From contig OZ252048.1 of NCBI GenBank assembly GCA_965247915.1, forward strand, positions 2,790,001 through 2,854,000: a DNA stretch of 64,000 bases, read 5' to 3'. Shown piece by piece: positions 1 to 9,417 of the stretch. The position numbers and the translations under genes are program-made. A model generated the notes under the pieces. That model was not told where the DNA came from, ran no database searches, and saw only the letters and a list, made by a program, of their open reading frames with translations. Origin of the DNA: JAKZRT01 sp965247915 (GTDB lineage: Bacteria; Pseudomonadota; Alphaproteobacteria; Rhodobacterales; Rhodobacteraceae). Each line of letters starts with the position of its first letter. The stretch's first letter is position 1.

Positions 1-1473
1 GACGTCGATGGCGGTGCATGTGCGGCGCTGCTGCTCGATTATCTCGGCGCGCTCGGGCAAACCGCCACGCTTTACGTGCCGGACCGGACTTTGGAAGGCT
101 ACGGCCCCAATGCGCCAGCCATGGCCAAGCTGGCGGCGGCCCATGACCTGATCGTCTGCGTTGATTGCGGCACGTTGAGCCACGACGCGATTGCAGCGGC
201 AAATGGCGCGGATGTCATCGTTCTCGACCACCATCTGGGGGGCGCAACGCTGCCCCCGGCGCTGGCGGTAGTGAACCCGAACCGGCAGGACGAGACCGGC
301 GACTGCGCCGATCTCTGCGCGGCGGGTGTCACTTTCATGACGCTGGTCGAGGTTAACCGCCTTCGCCGCGAGGCCGGCCAGCCAGCCCCCGATCTGATGG
401 CGATGCTTGATCTGGTGGCGCTGGCCACGGTGGCCGATGTGGCGCCGCTGGTGGGGTTGAACCGCGCCTTCGTGCGACAGGGGCTGGCGGTGATGGCGCG
501 GCGCGCCCGCCCCGGGCTGGTGGCGCTGGCCGACCAGGCGCGGCTCACCACTGCACCCACAGCCTACCATCTTGGGTACGTTCTGGGGCCGCGCATCAAC
601 GCCGGCGGGCGCATCGGGCGCGCCGATCTTGGCGCGCGGCTGTTGGCCAGCACCAACCCGGACGAGGCCGCTGCCATGGCCGAGAAACTGGGCCAGCTGA
701 ACGATGAGCGGCGCACCATCGAGGCCGGGGTACGCGACGCCGCGCTGGCCCAGGTCGAGGACCGCGGCGCGCCGGGGGCGCTGGCCTGGGCGGCGGGCGA
801 CGGCTGGCACGCGGGCGTGGTCGGCATCGTGGCGGCGCGCCTCAAAGCGGCCACCAACCGCCCGTCCGTGGTGATCGGGTTTGACGGCGATGACGGCAAG
901 GGGTCGGGCCGGTCGGTGACGGGTATCGACCTAGGTGCTGCGATCCATCGGCTGGTGGGCGAGGGGCTGATCGAAAAGGGCGGCGGCCACGCGATGGCGG
1001 CGGGGCTGAGCCTGTCGCGCGCTCAGCTTGCCCCGGCAATGGCGCGGCTTACCGACCTGCTGGCGCGGCAGGGGGCCGGCCAGCTGGGCCCAAGCGAACT
1101 GGTGCTGGACGGCGTTCTGATGCCGCCTGCCGCCACGCCCGAACTGATTGCGCTGCTGGAGACCGCCGGACCTTACGGCGCCGCCGCCCCGGCCCCGCGC
1201 TTTGTTTTTCCCGACCAGCCGATATTGCACGCGCGCCGCGTCGGCGAGGCCCATCTCAAGGTCAGTTTCGGCGAGGCCGGACACCGCGACGACCGCCTTG
1301 ACGCGATTGCGTTCGGGGCCTTCGACGGCCCGCTTGGACCGGCCATCGAGGCCCACAAAGGGGCGCGGTTTCATCTGGCCGGACGGCTGGAACTGAACCA
1401 TTGGCAGGGCCGAACGACCGCCCAGCTTCGCCTTGAAGACGCGGCCGCCGCCGACGCTGAAACCGCCGAATAA
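1..1473 (+). CDS. recJ: Single-stranded-DNA-specific exonuclease RecJ (5' end outside the window)
   Basis: The frame is open from the first base, so the window begins inside the gene and 490 codons are visible. RecJ is a 5'-to-3' single-strand exonuclease of recombinational and mismatch repair. The first residues read DVDG, a DHH-superfamily metal motif; VDCG and LDHH follow at about visible residues 55-78, and the C-terminal DHHA1 nucleic-acid domain shows GGGHAMAAG near base 990. A RecJ-type OB region fills the rest. The first internal ATG (base 76) lies downstream of the conserved DVDG motif, so it is not the true start. A tRNA follows 48 bp downstream. Confidence 0.93.
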   Translation, partial: DVDGGACAALLLDYLGALGQTATLYVPDRTLEGYGPNAPAMAKLAAAHDLIVCVDCGTLSHDAIAAANGADVIVLDHHLGGATLPPALAVVNPNRQDETGDCADLCAAGVTFMTLVEVNRLRREAGQPAPDLMAMLDLVALATVADVAPLVGLNRAFVRQGLAVMARRARPGLVALADQARLTTAPTAYHLGYVLGPRINAGGRIGRADLGARLLASTNPDEAAAMAEKLGQLNDERRTIEAGVRDAALAQVEDRGAPGALAWAAGDGWHAGVVGIVAARLKAATNRPSVVIGFDGDDGKGSGRSVTGIDLGAAIHRLVGEGLIEKGGGHAMAAGLSLSRAQLAPAMARLTDLLARQGAGQLGPSELVLDGVLMPPAATPELIALLETAGPYGAAAPAPRFVFPDQPILHARRVGEAHLKVSFGEAGHRDDRLDAIAFGAFDGPLGPAIEAHKGARFHLAGRLELNHWQGRTTAQLRLEDAAAADAETAE

Positions 1474-1478
1474 ATCGC

Positions 1479-1507
1479 TTGCCCCGGGCCCGCAACTTTT
1501 CTAAGAA
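1479..1507 (+). promoter_or_regulatory. Possible promoter of the tRNA-Glu gene
   Basis: TTGCCC at 1479-1484 and TAAGAA at 1502-1507 are separated by 17 bases and end 14 bases before the mature tRNA. The -35 is good and the -10 is weak, so this is a plausible but unproven promoter in the recJ-tRNA gap. Confidence 0.35.
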
Positions 1508-1521
1508 CGCCCAGCCAACGC

Positions 1522-1596
1522 GGCCCGTTCGTCTATCGGTTAGGACGCCAGGTTTTCAACCTGGAAAGAGGGGTTCGATTCCCCTACGGGCTACCA
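1522..1596 (+). tRNA. tRNA-Glu (anticodon TTC)
   Basis: The cloverleaf can be drawn directly. The acceptor stem pairs GGCCCGT with ACGGGCT. The D arm contains CGGTTAGGACG. The anticodon stem CCAGG/CCTGG encloses the loop TTTTCAA with anticodon TTC. The T arm pairs AGGGG with CCCCT around GTTCGATT. CCA is encoded at 1594-1596. It reads GAA and GAG codons. Confidence 0.96.
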
Positions 1597-1622
1597 AATA
1601 TCATTCATTTGGATCGCCGCGC

Positions 1623-2651
1623 CTATCTGGCCGGACCGGTCGACTGGCCAACGACCAGTTCGGTTTCCAGCAGCAATTGCTGTGGATCGGCGCCGGGGTT
1701 TGCGACCAGATCGATCACCATTTCGGCGCATCTGCGGCCCGCCTCGCGGACCGACGACCGGGCGGCGGTAAAGACCGGCACCTCGTTGGGGTCGGTCAGA
1801 TACGAGATCATGTCGTCGTGCGTGATAACCGAGATATCGCGCCCCATTTTACGGCCGGTTTCCTCGATTGCCCGGCGCACCCCCAGGCCGGAAATCGGCG
1901 ATGACGCCAATATCGCGGTCGGCGGGTCGTCAAGCCGCAACATCGCGCCGGTTTCGCGGTGACCGTTATATTCGGTCATCTCAGCGCTGCGCATAAGGTC
2001 CGGATCGGCGCTGATCCCGGCGTCGTGCAACGCTTTCAGATAGCCTTCGCGCCGCCGCACCGCAAAATTCATCGTCTCTTGACCGTTGACCAGCCCAATC
2101 CGGCGATGCCCGAAATCAAGCAGAAAATCGGTCGCGCGTCTGAATGATTGAAAATTGTTCACATCGACCCAGCTGTACGGCTGAATGATATCCGAAGACC
2201 GTCCATGGACAACAAACGGAATGCCCAGTGACGCGAGCAGGGCGATCCGGTCGTCCCGCAGTCGGGGCCCGTGGACGATGAAGCCATCGACCCGGCCCTG
2301 CGCCGCCATCGATCGATAGAACCTTTCTTCGTCGGCATCCTCGGTCAGCGACAATATCATGTCGTAGCCATGCTTTGAGTAAGCCTGCGAAGCGCCCGCG
2401 ACAAAATCGCCGAAGATCGGGTTGACCAGTTCGTTCTGGGTCGACACCGGGATGACGTGGCCGATGGCCATCGACCGACCGGTGGCCAGGCCCCGCGCCC
2501 GGCTGTTGGGCGAATAATTCAGGCGGCGGGCGGCCTCGCGGACCCGTTCGCGGGTGGCTTCCTTCACTTCGGGGTAGCCGTTCAGCGCGCGACTGACGGT
2601 TGTCTGAGACAATCCCAGAGCTTCGGAAAGCTGTTTCAGATTGATCGACAT
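1623..2651 (-). CDS. aglR: LacI-family repressor of the alpha-glucoside operon
   Basis: This 342-residue LacI/GalR regulator has an N-terminal HTH (NLKQLSEALGLSQTTVSRA) and hinge helix, then a periplasmic-binding-protein-like effector domain. The frame continues 14 codons upstream, but the HTH starts a few residues after the ATG at 2651, which fits the family. It is divergent from aglE-F-G-A-K, the arrangement of AglR in Sinorhizobium alpha-glucoside loci, so it probably represses that operon and is relieved by an alpha-glucoside. A palindrome at 2653-2668 directly abuts its own start, suggesting autoregulation. The function is inferred from family and context. Confidence 0.85.
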   Translation of the reverse strand: MSINLKQLSEALGLSQTTVSRALNGYPEVKEATRERVREAARRLNYSPNSRARGLATGRSMAIGHVIPVSTQNELVNPIFGDFVAGASQAYSKHGYDMILSLTEDADEERFYRSMAAQGRVDGFIVHGPRLRDDRIALLASLGIPFVVHGRSSDIIQPYSWVDVNNFQSFRRATDFLLDFGHRRIGLVNGQETMNFAVRRREGYLKALHDAGISADPDLMRSAEMTEYNGHRETGAMLRLDDPPTAILASSPISGLGVRRAIEETGRKMGRDISVITHDDMISYLTDPNEVPVFTAARSSVREAGRRCAEMVIDLVANPGADPQQLLLETELVVGQSTGPAR

Positions 2652-2652
2652 G

Positions 2653-2668
2653 TTCAAAGCGGTTTCAA
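2653..2668. promoter_or_regulatory. Candidate LacI-type operator at the aglR start
   Basis: TTCAAAGCGGTTTCAA is an imperfect palindrome centred on GC, the usual LacI-family operator layout. It shares the pattern TTnAAAGCGnTTTnAA with the perfect palindrome at 2818-2833. It ends one base before the aglR ATG, so binding would block aglR expression. Confidence 0.55.
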
Positions 2669-2781
2669 GTCTTGAGTCGTTTACAGGGTGCACGTAGTGG
2701 AAAAGCGCGCGATCTACACCGAAGAAAACACGAAAAACGGCGAACTAACAACAGAAAACCTGACCTTTTTTTCGGGAGTTC

Positions 2782-2811
2782 TTGACAAGTGCAGAAATCG
2801 AGAGCCTAAAT
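2782..2811 (+). promoter_or_regulatory. Probable promoter of aglEFGAK
   Basis: A consensus -35 TTGACA (2782-2787) is followed after 18 bases by CTAAAT (2806-2811), with an alternative -10 TAAATA one base downstream. The operator palindrome begins 6 bases beyond and would cover the transcription start. Confidence 0.6.
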
Positions 2812-2817
2812 ACATTA

Positions 2818-2833
2818 TTTAAAGCGCTTTAAA
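2818..2833. promoter_or_regulatory. Candidate AglR operator (16-bp perfect palindrome)
   Basis: TTTAAAGCGCTTTAAA is a perfect 16-bp inverted repeat with the central GC typical of LacI-family operators. It sits just downstream of the -10 of the agl promoter, where bound repressor would block initiation. A related palindrome lies at the aglR start codon. Confidence 0.75.
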
Positions 2834-2880
2834 AAATCGCGGCTCAGCCGCATTTGGCGCTTCAACTGGGAGGAAAACCA

Positions 2881-4149
2881 ATGAGACGTATTCTATTCGC
2901 CAGCGCTGGCGCGCTTGCGTTGATGACTTCTGTGGCAGCAGCCGAACAAGTGACTGTTTTCGGCCCATGGCTGGGGGCGGACCAGGAAAACGCCGAGGCG
3001 GTTCTGGCGGCCTTTGCGTCCGCATCAGGCCACGACGTGCGCTATGTCGGATCGGACAGTTTTGAACAGCAGATCATGGTCGATGCCGAGGCCGGTTCGG
3101 CCCCCAATATCGCGGTGTTTCCGCAGCCGGGTCTGGCCTCGGACATGGCCGGGCGCGGTTTCCTGACGCCGCTGGCTGACGGAACCGGTGACTGGGTGCG
3201 TGACAATTATGCAGCCGGTCAATCATGGGTCGATCTTGGCACTTATGCCGACGCAAACGGTGCCGATCAGCTTTTCGGTTTTTTCTACAAGATCGATGTG
3301 AAATCGCTGGTCTGGTATGTGCCGGAAAACTTCGAGGACGCAGGCTATGACGTGCCCACGTCGATGGAGGACCTGAAGGCGCTTTCCGATCAGATCGTGG
3401 CAGATGGCACTACGCCGTGGTGCATCGGGCTGGGCTCGGGCGGGGCCACCGGCTGGCCGGCGACCGACTGGGTCGAAGACCTGCTTTTGCGAACCCAGAC
3501 CCCGGATGTCTATGATGGCTGGGTCGACAATTCGATCGCCTTCACCGACGCGCGCATTGTTGCGGCCATCGACGAGTTTGGCGCATTCGCCCGCAACGAC
3601 GCTTACGTCGCCGGCGGTGCCGGTGCGGTGGCCTCGACCGACTTCCGCGACAGTCCTAAGGGCATGTTCAGTTCGCCCCCGCAGTGCTACATGCACCGTC
3701 AAGCCAGCTTTATCCCGGCGTTCTTCCCCGAGGGCACGGTTGTCGGCGAAGATGCCGATTTCTTCTATTTCCCGTCTTACGCGGGCAAAGACCTCGGCAA
3801 CCCGGTTCTGGGTGCTGGTACGCTTTGGTCGATCACCAACGACAGCGCCGGGGCGCATGACCTGATCGAGTTCCTGAAAACCGCCGAGGCGCACGAGATC
3901 TGGATGGCGCGCAAGGGCTTCCTGACGCCGCACAAGGGCGTGAATGCAGATGTCTTTGGCGACCCGACTTTGCGCAAGATGAACGATATCCTGCTGGGTG
4001 CCACGACCTTCCGCTTTGACGGGTCCGACCTGATGCCGGGCGGTGTTGGCGCCGGGTCGTTCTGGACCGGAATGGTCGATTACGCTGGTGGCAAACCTGT
4101 CGCCGAAGTCGCTGCTGAAATTCAGGCGTCCTGGGACGCACTGAAGTAA
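2881..4149 (+). CDS. aglE: Alpha-glucoside ABC transporter, periplasmic substrate-binding protein
   Basis: This is a 422-residue family-1 solute-binding protein. A signal peptide (MRRILFASAGALALMTSVAAA, cleavage near residue 21) sends it to the periplasm, where it would capture sucrose, trehalose, maltose or related alpha-glucosides for AglFGK. The start at 2881 is chosen over an in-frame ATG at 2854 because the ribosome site GGGAGGAAAA lies just before it and the signal peptide begins there. It is the first gene of the agl operon, and a strong hairpin follows the stop codon. The substrate assignment rests on synteny with rhizobial aglEFGAK. Confidence 0.88.
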   Translation: MRRILFASAGALALMTSVAAAEQVTVFGPWLGADQENAEAVLAAFASASGHDVRYVGSDSFEQQIMVDAEAGSAPNIAVFPQPGLASDMAGRGFLTPLADGTGDWVRDNYAAGQSWVDLGTYADANGADQLFGFFYKIDVKSLVWYVPENFEDAGYDVPTSMEDLKALSDQIVADGTTPWCIGLGSGGATGWPATDWVEDLLLRTQTPDVYDGWVDNSIAFTDARIVAAIDEFGAFARNDAYVAGGAGAVASTDFRDSPKGMFSSPPQCYMHRQASFIPAFFPEGTVVGEDADFFYFPSYAGKDLGNPVLGAGTLWSITNDSAGAHDLIEFLKTAEAHEIWMARKGFLTPHKGVNADVFGDPTLRKMNDILLGATTFRFDGSDLMPGGVGAGSFWTGMVDYAGGKPVAEVAAEIQASWDALK

Positions 4150-4162
4150 GGCGATCCATCGT

Positions 4163-4189
4163 CGGGGACCGGGCGCTGCCTGGTCCCCG
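4163..4189 (+). terminator. Intercistronic hairpin after aglE
   Basis: CGGGGACC (4163-4170) pairs with GGTCCCCG (4182-4189). There is no T tract. Its position between the binding-protein gene and the permease genes suggests partial attenuation or mRNA 3'-end protection, giving more AglE than permease. Confidence 0.55.
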
Positions 4190-4225
4190 CTTTGACGGCA
4201 ACACGCGCGCGCAGGAGAGCGGCAA

Positions 4226-5461
4226 ATGCATCCCGCCATTCAGGGGCTTTTGACGATTGTCATCGGGGTCGGTGGCTGTGTGGGGTATTTCTATTTCTCG
4301 AACCAGATCCTCGACCGGTACATCTTCCCGGCCCGCGGCGAGCACGCCGGACGCAACATCAACCGCGCAGGCATGGTTCGGCCCTGGCTGTTTCTGTTTC
4401 CGGCGATCTTCGCGCTGGGCATCTATCTGGCCTATCCGGTGGTTGAGACGTTGCGCCTGTCGCTGACCGACCGGAGCCAGGGAGGGGCCTTTGTCGGCCT
4501 TGCCAATTACAGCCAGATGTTCGGCGAGCCCAAGTTTTGGGAAGCCATGCGCAACAACATGATCTGGCTGATCGTGGTGCCAGCCGCATCGACCGCTTTC
4601 GGGCTGCTCGCGGCGCAGCTGACCGACCGGATCGGCTGGGGCAACTTCGCGAAATCACTGATTTTCATGCCGATGGCCATTTCCTTCGTCGGCGCATCGG
4701 TGATCTTCAAACTGATCTATGACGCGCGGCCCGCTGCCCAGGCGCAAATCGGGGTGCTGAACGCGGTCTGGATGCAATTCGAGGGCGGTTTGGGCAGTTT
4801 CCTGTTCCTGAAGCTATTACCGGCGGTGATCCTGTTGGCGTTCGCCGCCATCGTCATCTATGCGGCTTACGTCATCTGCCACCCGATCGTGACCGGCGCG
4901 CGGCGGCGTGGCGGCGTGATCGTCGCGGCACTGCAACTGGGCCTGAGCGTGCTGGGGCTTTATCTGGCGGCGCTGGCCCTGATCAATGCCGCGCAAGTGC
5001 TTGGCGCCCAATTCGAATACGGGAAACCACAGCAATGGCTGACGCTGCCGTTCTGGAACAGCTTTTTCCTGATGGTGGTGCTGGTCTGGATTCAGACCGG
5101 ATTTGCCATGGTGATCCTGTCAGCGGCCTTGCGCGGCATCCCCGAAGAAACCATCGAGGCGGCGATTGTCGACGGCGCGAACCCGTTTCAGGTGTTCTTT
5201 CAGATCAAGGTGCCGCAGATCATGGGTACGATTGTGGTGGTCTGGACGACGATCACGCTGGTGGTGCTCAAGGTCTTTGACATCGTCTTTGCGATGACCA
5301 ACGGCCAGTGGGAAACCCAGGTGCTGGCCAATTACATGTTCGACAAACTGTTCCGCGCCAACGACTGGGGCGTCGGGTCGGCCAGCGCCATCATCATCAT
5401 GGTGCTGGTGTCGCCAATTCTGGTCTGGAATGTGGTCAATGCGCGCCGCGAAATGCGGTGA
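4226..5461 (+). CDS. aglF: Alpha-glucoside ABC transporter permease AglF
   Basis: This 411-residue inner-membrane permease of the MalF type carries an N-terminal membrane segment, several further hydrophobic segments, and the EAA loop ETIEAAIVDGANPFQVFFQIKVP (split here only by function), which contacts the ATPase. CAGGAGAG precedes the ATG. It pairs with AglG to form the translocation channel. Between about residues 180 and 260 there is an enlarged hydrophobic loop region, common in alpha-glucoside permeases. It is co-transcribed with aglE, aglG, aglA and aglK. Confidence 0.88.
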   Translation: MHPAIQGLLTIVIGVGGCVGYFYFSNQILDRYIFPARGEHAGRNINRAGMVRPWLFLFPAIFALGIYLAYPVVETLRLSLTDRSQGGAFVGLANYSQMFGEPKFWEAMRNNMIWLIVVPAASTAFGLLAAQLTDRIGWGNFAKSLIFMPMAISFVGASVIFKLIYDARPAAQAQIGVLNAVWMQFEGGLGSFLFLKLLPAVILLAFAAIVIYAAYVICHPIVTGARRRGGVIVAALQLGLSVLGLYLAALALINAAQVLGAQFEYGKPQQWLTLPFWNSFFLMVVLVWIQTGFAMVILSAALRGIPEETIEAAIVDGANPFQVFFQIKVPQIMGTIVVVWTTITLVVLKVFDIVFAMTNGQWETQVLANYMFDKLFRANDWGVGSASAIIIMVLVSPILVWNVVNARREMR

Positions 5462-5473
5462 GGAGCGCTGAGT

Positions 5474-6625
5474 ATGGATAGTATAGCCGGAACAAAATCA
5501 ACGCTGACCTGGGCGGTTCACATCTCGGTGGCTTTGCTGGTGGCGCTGTGGCTGTTTCCCACGGTCGGCCTTTTCGTATCTTCGTTCAGGACCGCCGACC
5601 AGATCTCGACCAGCGGCTGGTGGAAGTCGATAGTTGCGGTCGAGCAAAACCTGATTATTCGCGCCGCCGACCCCGATGATTTCCGCGTCGAACGGGACGG
5701 AAAATTCGTGGTCGAAGGCAGGTTGTTCGACGAAGGCGTCGAGGCCGACATCAGCGTCTGGGGGACATCCTCGCGCGCCATCGACGTCTATGTGATCGGT
5801 GATGTGGCCGATCTGGGCGATGGCGAGACGTTTCAGTTGCGTACCGACGGGTCGTACATCTGGTCAGGCGACGGCGATCAGATGTCGGGCCGCGGTCAGC
5901 GGGTGTTCCTGACCGCCAAGACGCCGCCGGAATTTACCGTCGGAAACTACGATAGGATACTTATCAGCGGCAACAATACCGACAGCATGGCCAAGGCGTT
6001 TTTCAACACGCTGACGGTCACCATTCCGGCGACCATCATCCCAATTGTAGTTGCTGCCTTTGCCGCCTACGCGCTTGCCTGGATGGATTTTCCGGGCCGC
6101 GCCCTGTTGATTGCCCTCGTCGTCGGGCTTTTGGTGGTGCCGTTGCAACTGGCGTTGATCCCGCTTTTGAAGCTGCATCTGGGGATCGGGATCGGCAAAG
6201 GCTATCTGGGCGTCTGGCTGGCGCATACCGGGTTCGGGCTGCCGCTGGCGATCTATCTCTTGCGCAACTACATGGTCGGGCTGCCCCGCGACATCATTGA
6301 AAATGCCAGGGTCGATGGCGCAACCGAATTTCAGATATTTACCAAGATCATTCTGCCGCTCAGCTTCCCGGCGCTGGCCTCGTTTGCGATCTTTCAGTTC
6401 TTGTGGACCTGGAACGATTTGCTGGTCGCCAAGGTTTTTCTGATCGACGCTACTGGTGAGACCACGGTGATGACGGCCCAGATTGTCGAGCTGTTGGGCA
6501 CGCGCGGCGGCAACTGGGAAATTCTGGCCACCGCGGCATTCGTGTCAATCGCCGTGCCGCTGGCGGTCTTTTTCGCGATGCAACGTTTCCTGGTGCGTGG
6601 CCTGCTGGCCGGGTCGGTCAAATGA
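5474..6625 (+). CDS. aglG: Alpha-glucoside ABC transporter permease AglG
   Basis: This is a 383-residue MalG-type permease. An N-terminal membrane helix is followed by a soluble insertion of about 115 residues (roughly 45-165), predicted periplasmic, then the usual five-helix core with the EAA motif beginning ENARVDGATEFQIF. The large insertion separates this family from ordinary MalG proteins of about 280 residues. The ribosome site GAGGAGCG precedes the ATG, and the gene starts 12 bp after aglF. Confidence 0.88.
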   Translation: MDSIAGTKSTLTWAVHISVALLVALWLFPTVGLFVSSFRTADQISTSGWWKSIVAVEQNLIIRAADPDDFRVERDGKFVVEGRLFDEGVEADISVWGTSSRAIDVYVIGDVADLGDGETFQLRTDGSYIWSGDGDQMSGRGQRVFLTAKTPPEFTVGNYDRILISGNNTDSMAKAFFNTLTVTIPATIIPIVVAAFAAYALAWMDFPGRALLIALVVGLLVVPLQLALIPLLKLHLGIGIGKGYLGVWLAHTGFGLPLAIYLLRNYMVGLPRDIIENARVDGATEFQIFTKIILPLSFPALASFAIFQFLWTWNDLLVAKVFLIDATGETTVMTAQIVELLGTRGGNWEILATAAFVSIAVPLAVFFAMQRFLVRGLLAGSVK

Positions 6626-6641
6626 AATCTGGATATTTGAG

Positions 6642-8303
6642 ATGACAACTGCAAGCCTGCGTCAGACCGAGCGCGACCCGGCCCTGGACAAGGACTGGTG
6701 GCGCGGTGCGGTCATCTACCAGGTCTATTCACGCAGTTTTCAGGACAGCACCGGCAATGGTGTTGGCGATCTTCGCGGTATCACTCAGCGCCTACCCCAT
6801 ATCGCCTCGCTTGGGGTGGATGCCTTGTGGGTCTCGCCGTTCTTCACATCGCCGATGAAAGACTTCGGCTATGATGTCGCAAATTACCGCGATGTTGATC
6901 CGATGTTCGGGTCGCTGGCGGATTTCGACGATCTGCTCAACGCCGCGCACCGGTTGGGTCTGAAGGTGATGATCGACCTGGTTCTCAGCCATACTTCGGA
7001 CCGGCATCCCTGGTTTGCGGAAAGCCGGAGCAACCGCGAAAACGCCAGATCCGACTGGTATGTCTGGTCTGACGCAGCACCCGACGGGACGCCGCCCAAC
7101 AACTGGCTGTCGATCTTCGGCGGACCGGCTTGGCATTGGGACCCCCGGCGCGAGCAGTATTATCTTCACAACTTCCTGACCTCGCAGCCCGATCTGAACT
7201 TTCACAGCGCAGACGTGCAGGATGCGCTTTTGGATGTCGCCCGGTTCTGGCTGGCGCGCGGGGTCGATGGTTTCCGGCTGGATACGATCAATTTCTACGT
7301 CCACGACGCGCTGTTGCGCCCCAATCCGGCGCTGCCAAGAAATCAGCGCAACGATACCATCGCCCCAAGCGTGAACCCCTATAATTCGCAAATTCACCTT
7401 TACGACCGCAACCGCCCGGAAAACCTGGATTTCCTGCGGCGGTTTCGCGCGGTTCTGGAAAAATACGACGCCAAGACCGCCCTGGGCGAGGTTGGCGACG
7501 CGCAGTGTGGGCTGGAGATTCTGGGCCAGTACACCGGCAGCGATGACATGGTTCACATGTGCTATGCCTTTGAGTTTCTGTCGTCAAAGCCGGTCACCGC
7601 GTCGCTTGCGACGGAAGTGTTTCAGCGCCTCGACCGGGTCGCTGGCTGTGGCTGGCCCTGTTGGGCGTTTTCCAACCACGATGTTGCCCGGCACGCCACG
7701 CGTTGGCAACTTTCGCACCCCGCGCAGCGACTGATGACGACGCTGATAATGTGCCTGCGTGGGTCGGTGTGCCTTTATCAGGGCGAAGAGCTGGGCCTGG
7801 GCGAGGCCGACATTGCATTGTCAGACCTGCAAGACCCATACGGGCTCGAATTCTGGCCGGAATTCAAAGGCCGCGACGGGTGCCGGACGCCGATGGTCTG
7901 GGATCGCGACCAGGCAAACGGAGGGTTCTCAACCGCTGCGAAAACCTGGTTGCCTGTCCCGGAAAAACACCTGGGCCAGGCCGCGGCGCAGGCCGAGGGC
8001 GACGCAGACGCCCTGGTGCATCACTATCGCCGGGCAATCGCCTTTCGGTCGCACAACATCGAGCTTCAGAAAGGCTCGATGGCTGGTGTAAGTGCCGACG
8101 GTAACATATTGAACTTCTGTCGAAACTATGCATCCGGATCGATTTTTTGCGCCTTCAACATAGGCGACACATCCGAATTCACCAAACTGCCGAGCGGGTC
8201 GTGGGCGCCAATCGGTGAAGAGCTTGAAACAGGCCTTATCGGGGCTAACGGCAAGATCAAGCTCGAACCCTGGCAAGCGTGTTTCGCGCGCCGGATTGAC
8301 TGA
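6642..8303 (+). CDS. aglA: GH13 alpha-glucosidase
   Basis: This 553-residue glycoside hydrolase of family 13 hydrolyses terminal alpha-glucosidic bonds. The (beta/alpha)8 signatures are visible: YQVYSRSF at the N-terminus, the nucleophile Asp in DGFRLDTINF, the acid/base Glu in ALGEVGD, and the substrate-binding HD in FSNHDVAR. No signal peptide is present, so it acts in the cytoplasm on imported sugar. The ATG at 6642 is chosen because the family begins just before the DWWRGAVIYQ stretch; the frame upstream overlaps aglG. It starts 16 bp after aglG. Confidence 0.92.
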   Translation: MTTASLRQTERDPALDKDWWRGAVIYQVYSRSFQDSTGNGVGDLRGITQRLPHIASLGVDALWVSPFFTSPMKDFGYDVANYRDVDPMFGSLADFDDLLNAAHRLGLKVMIDLVLSHTSDRHPWFAESRSNRENARSDWYVWSDAAPDGTPPNNWLSIFGGPAWHWDPRREQYYLHNFLTSQPDLNFHSADVQDALLDVARFWLARGVDGFRLDTINFYVHDALLRPNPALPRNQRNDTIAPSVNPYNSQIHLYDRNRPENLDFLRRFRAVLEKYDAKTALGEVGDAQCGLEILGQYTGSDDMVHMCYAFEFLSSKPVTASLATEVFQRLDRVAGCGWPCWAFSNHDVARHATRWQLSHPAQRLMTTLIMCLRGSVCLYQGEELGLGEADIALSDLQDPYGLEFWPEFKGRDGCRTPMVWDRDQANGGFSTAAKTWLPVPEKHLGQAAAQAEGDADALVHHYRRAIAFRSHNIELQKGSMAGVSADGNILNFCRNYASGSIFCAFNIGDTSEFTKLPSGSWAPIGEELETGLIGANGKIKLEPWQACFARRID

Positions 8304-8321
8304 GAACGGAAAGGGCGGGCT

Positions 8322-9410
8322 ATGGCCGATCTCAAATTAGCAGAAATTGCCAAATCTTATGGCGACATCGACGTGCTGAAGGGCATCAACCTTGACATCG
8401 AGACCGGCGAGCTGGTGGTTTTCGTCGGCCCTTCGGGCTGCGGGAAATCGACGTTGCTGCGGATGATCGCGGGGCTGGAAAAGATCACCGGTGGCACGCT
8501 TGAGATCGACGGCCAGGTGGTCAACGATGTGCCGCCCGCGCAGCGCGGCATCGCGATGGTGTTTCAGTCTTACGCGCTCTACCCCCATATGACGGTCCGC
8601 GAAAACATGTCGTTTGCGCTGAAGATCGCCAAGAAATCCAGGGCCGAGATTGATGCGGCAGTGAATAACGCGGCCCAAATTCTGCAGCTCGATGAATATC
8701 TGGACCGTCTGCCCAAGGCGCTGTCGGGGGGTCAGCGGCAGCGCGTCGCCATCGGCCGGTCGATTGTGCGCGACCCCAAAGTTTATCTGTTCGACGAACC
8801 GCTCTCGAACCTTGACGCCGCCTTGCGGGTGGCGACCCGGATCGAGATCGCGCGCCTGAAAGAATCCATGCCCAACAGCACTATGGTCTATGTCACCCAC
8901 GATCAGGTCGAGGCGATGACCCTGGCCACCCGGATCGTGGTTCTTGCCAACAAGGGCATCGCGCAGGTCGGCACCCCGATGGAGCTTTACGAGCGGCCCG
9001 AAAACGAATTTGTGGCGCAATTCATCGGCTCGCCCGCGATGAACCTGCTGGCCGGCGAGGTTACCGGAACCGGCGAGACCACAACGATAACGCTGGCGGA
9101 TGGCGGGCTCGCGACCTCAAATGTACCGACCACCGATGCGGACAGGGGCCTTGCGGTAAATATCGGTGTGCGGCCTGAAGTTTTTTCCCCGACCGGCGGG
9201 CAACATGTCTATGAGGGCCGCGTGGATATCACCGAGGCATTGGGCGAAGTGACACTGCTCTATTTCGAGGGCGACGACGCGGAGAACCAGGTCATCTGCA
9301 AAGTGTCGGGCGCCCACAAGTCACTGCGGGGCGAGGTGGTGCGCCTGGGAGCGCAAGCCGACAAGGTTCATCTTTTCCACAACGGAAAATCGCTGCGGTA
9401 CAGGGATTAA
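8322..9410 (+). CDS. aglK: Alpha-glucoside ABC transporter ATP-binding protein
   Basis: This 362-residue ATPase is of the MalK/UgpC type. Visible motifs are Walker A GPSGCGKST (about residues 36-44), the Q-loop, signature LSGGQRQR, Walker B VYLFDEPLSNLD and the switch His in VTHDQVEA. A C-terminal regulatory TOBE/OB domain fills residues 240-362. It energises AglFG and closes the agl operon; the next gene is on the other strand. Confidence 0.93.
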   Translation: MADLKLAEIAKSYGDIDVLKGINLDIETGELVVFVGPSGCGKSTLLRMIAGLEKITGGTLEIDGQVVNDVPPAQRGIAMVFQSYALYPHMTVRENMSFALKIAKKSRAEIDAAVNNAAQILQLDEYLDRLPKALSGGQRQRVAIGRSIVRDPKVYLFDEPLSNLDAALRVATRIEIARLKESMPNSTMVYVTHDQVEAMTLATRIVVLANKGIAQVGTPMELYERPENEFVAQFIGSPAMNLLAGEVTGTGETTTITLADGGLATSNVPTTDADRGLAVNIGVRPEVFSPTGGQHVYEGRVDITEALGEVTLLYFEGDDAENQVICKVSGAHKSLRGEVVRLGAQADKVHLFHNGKSLRYRD

Positions 9411-9417
9411 CCGCCGC

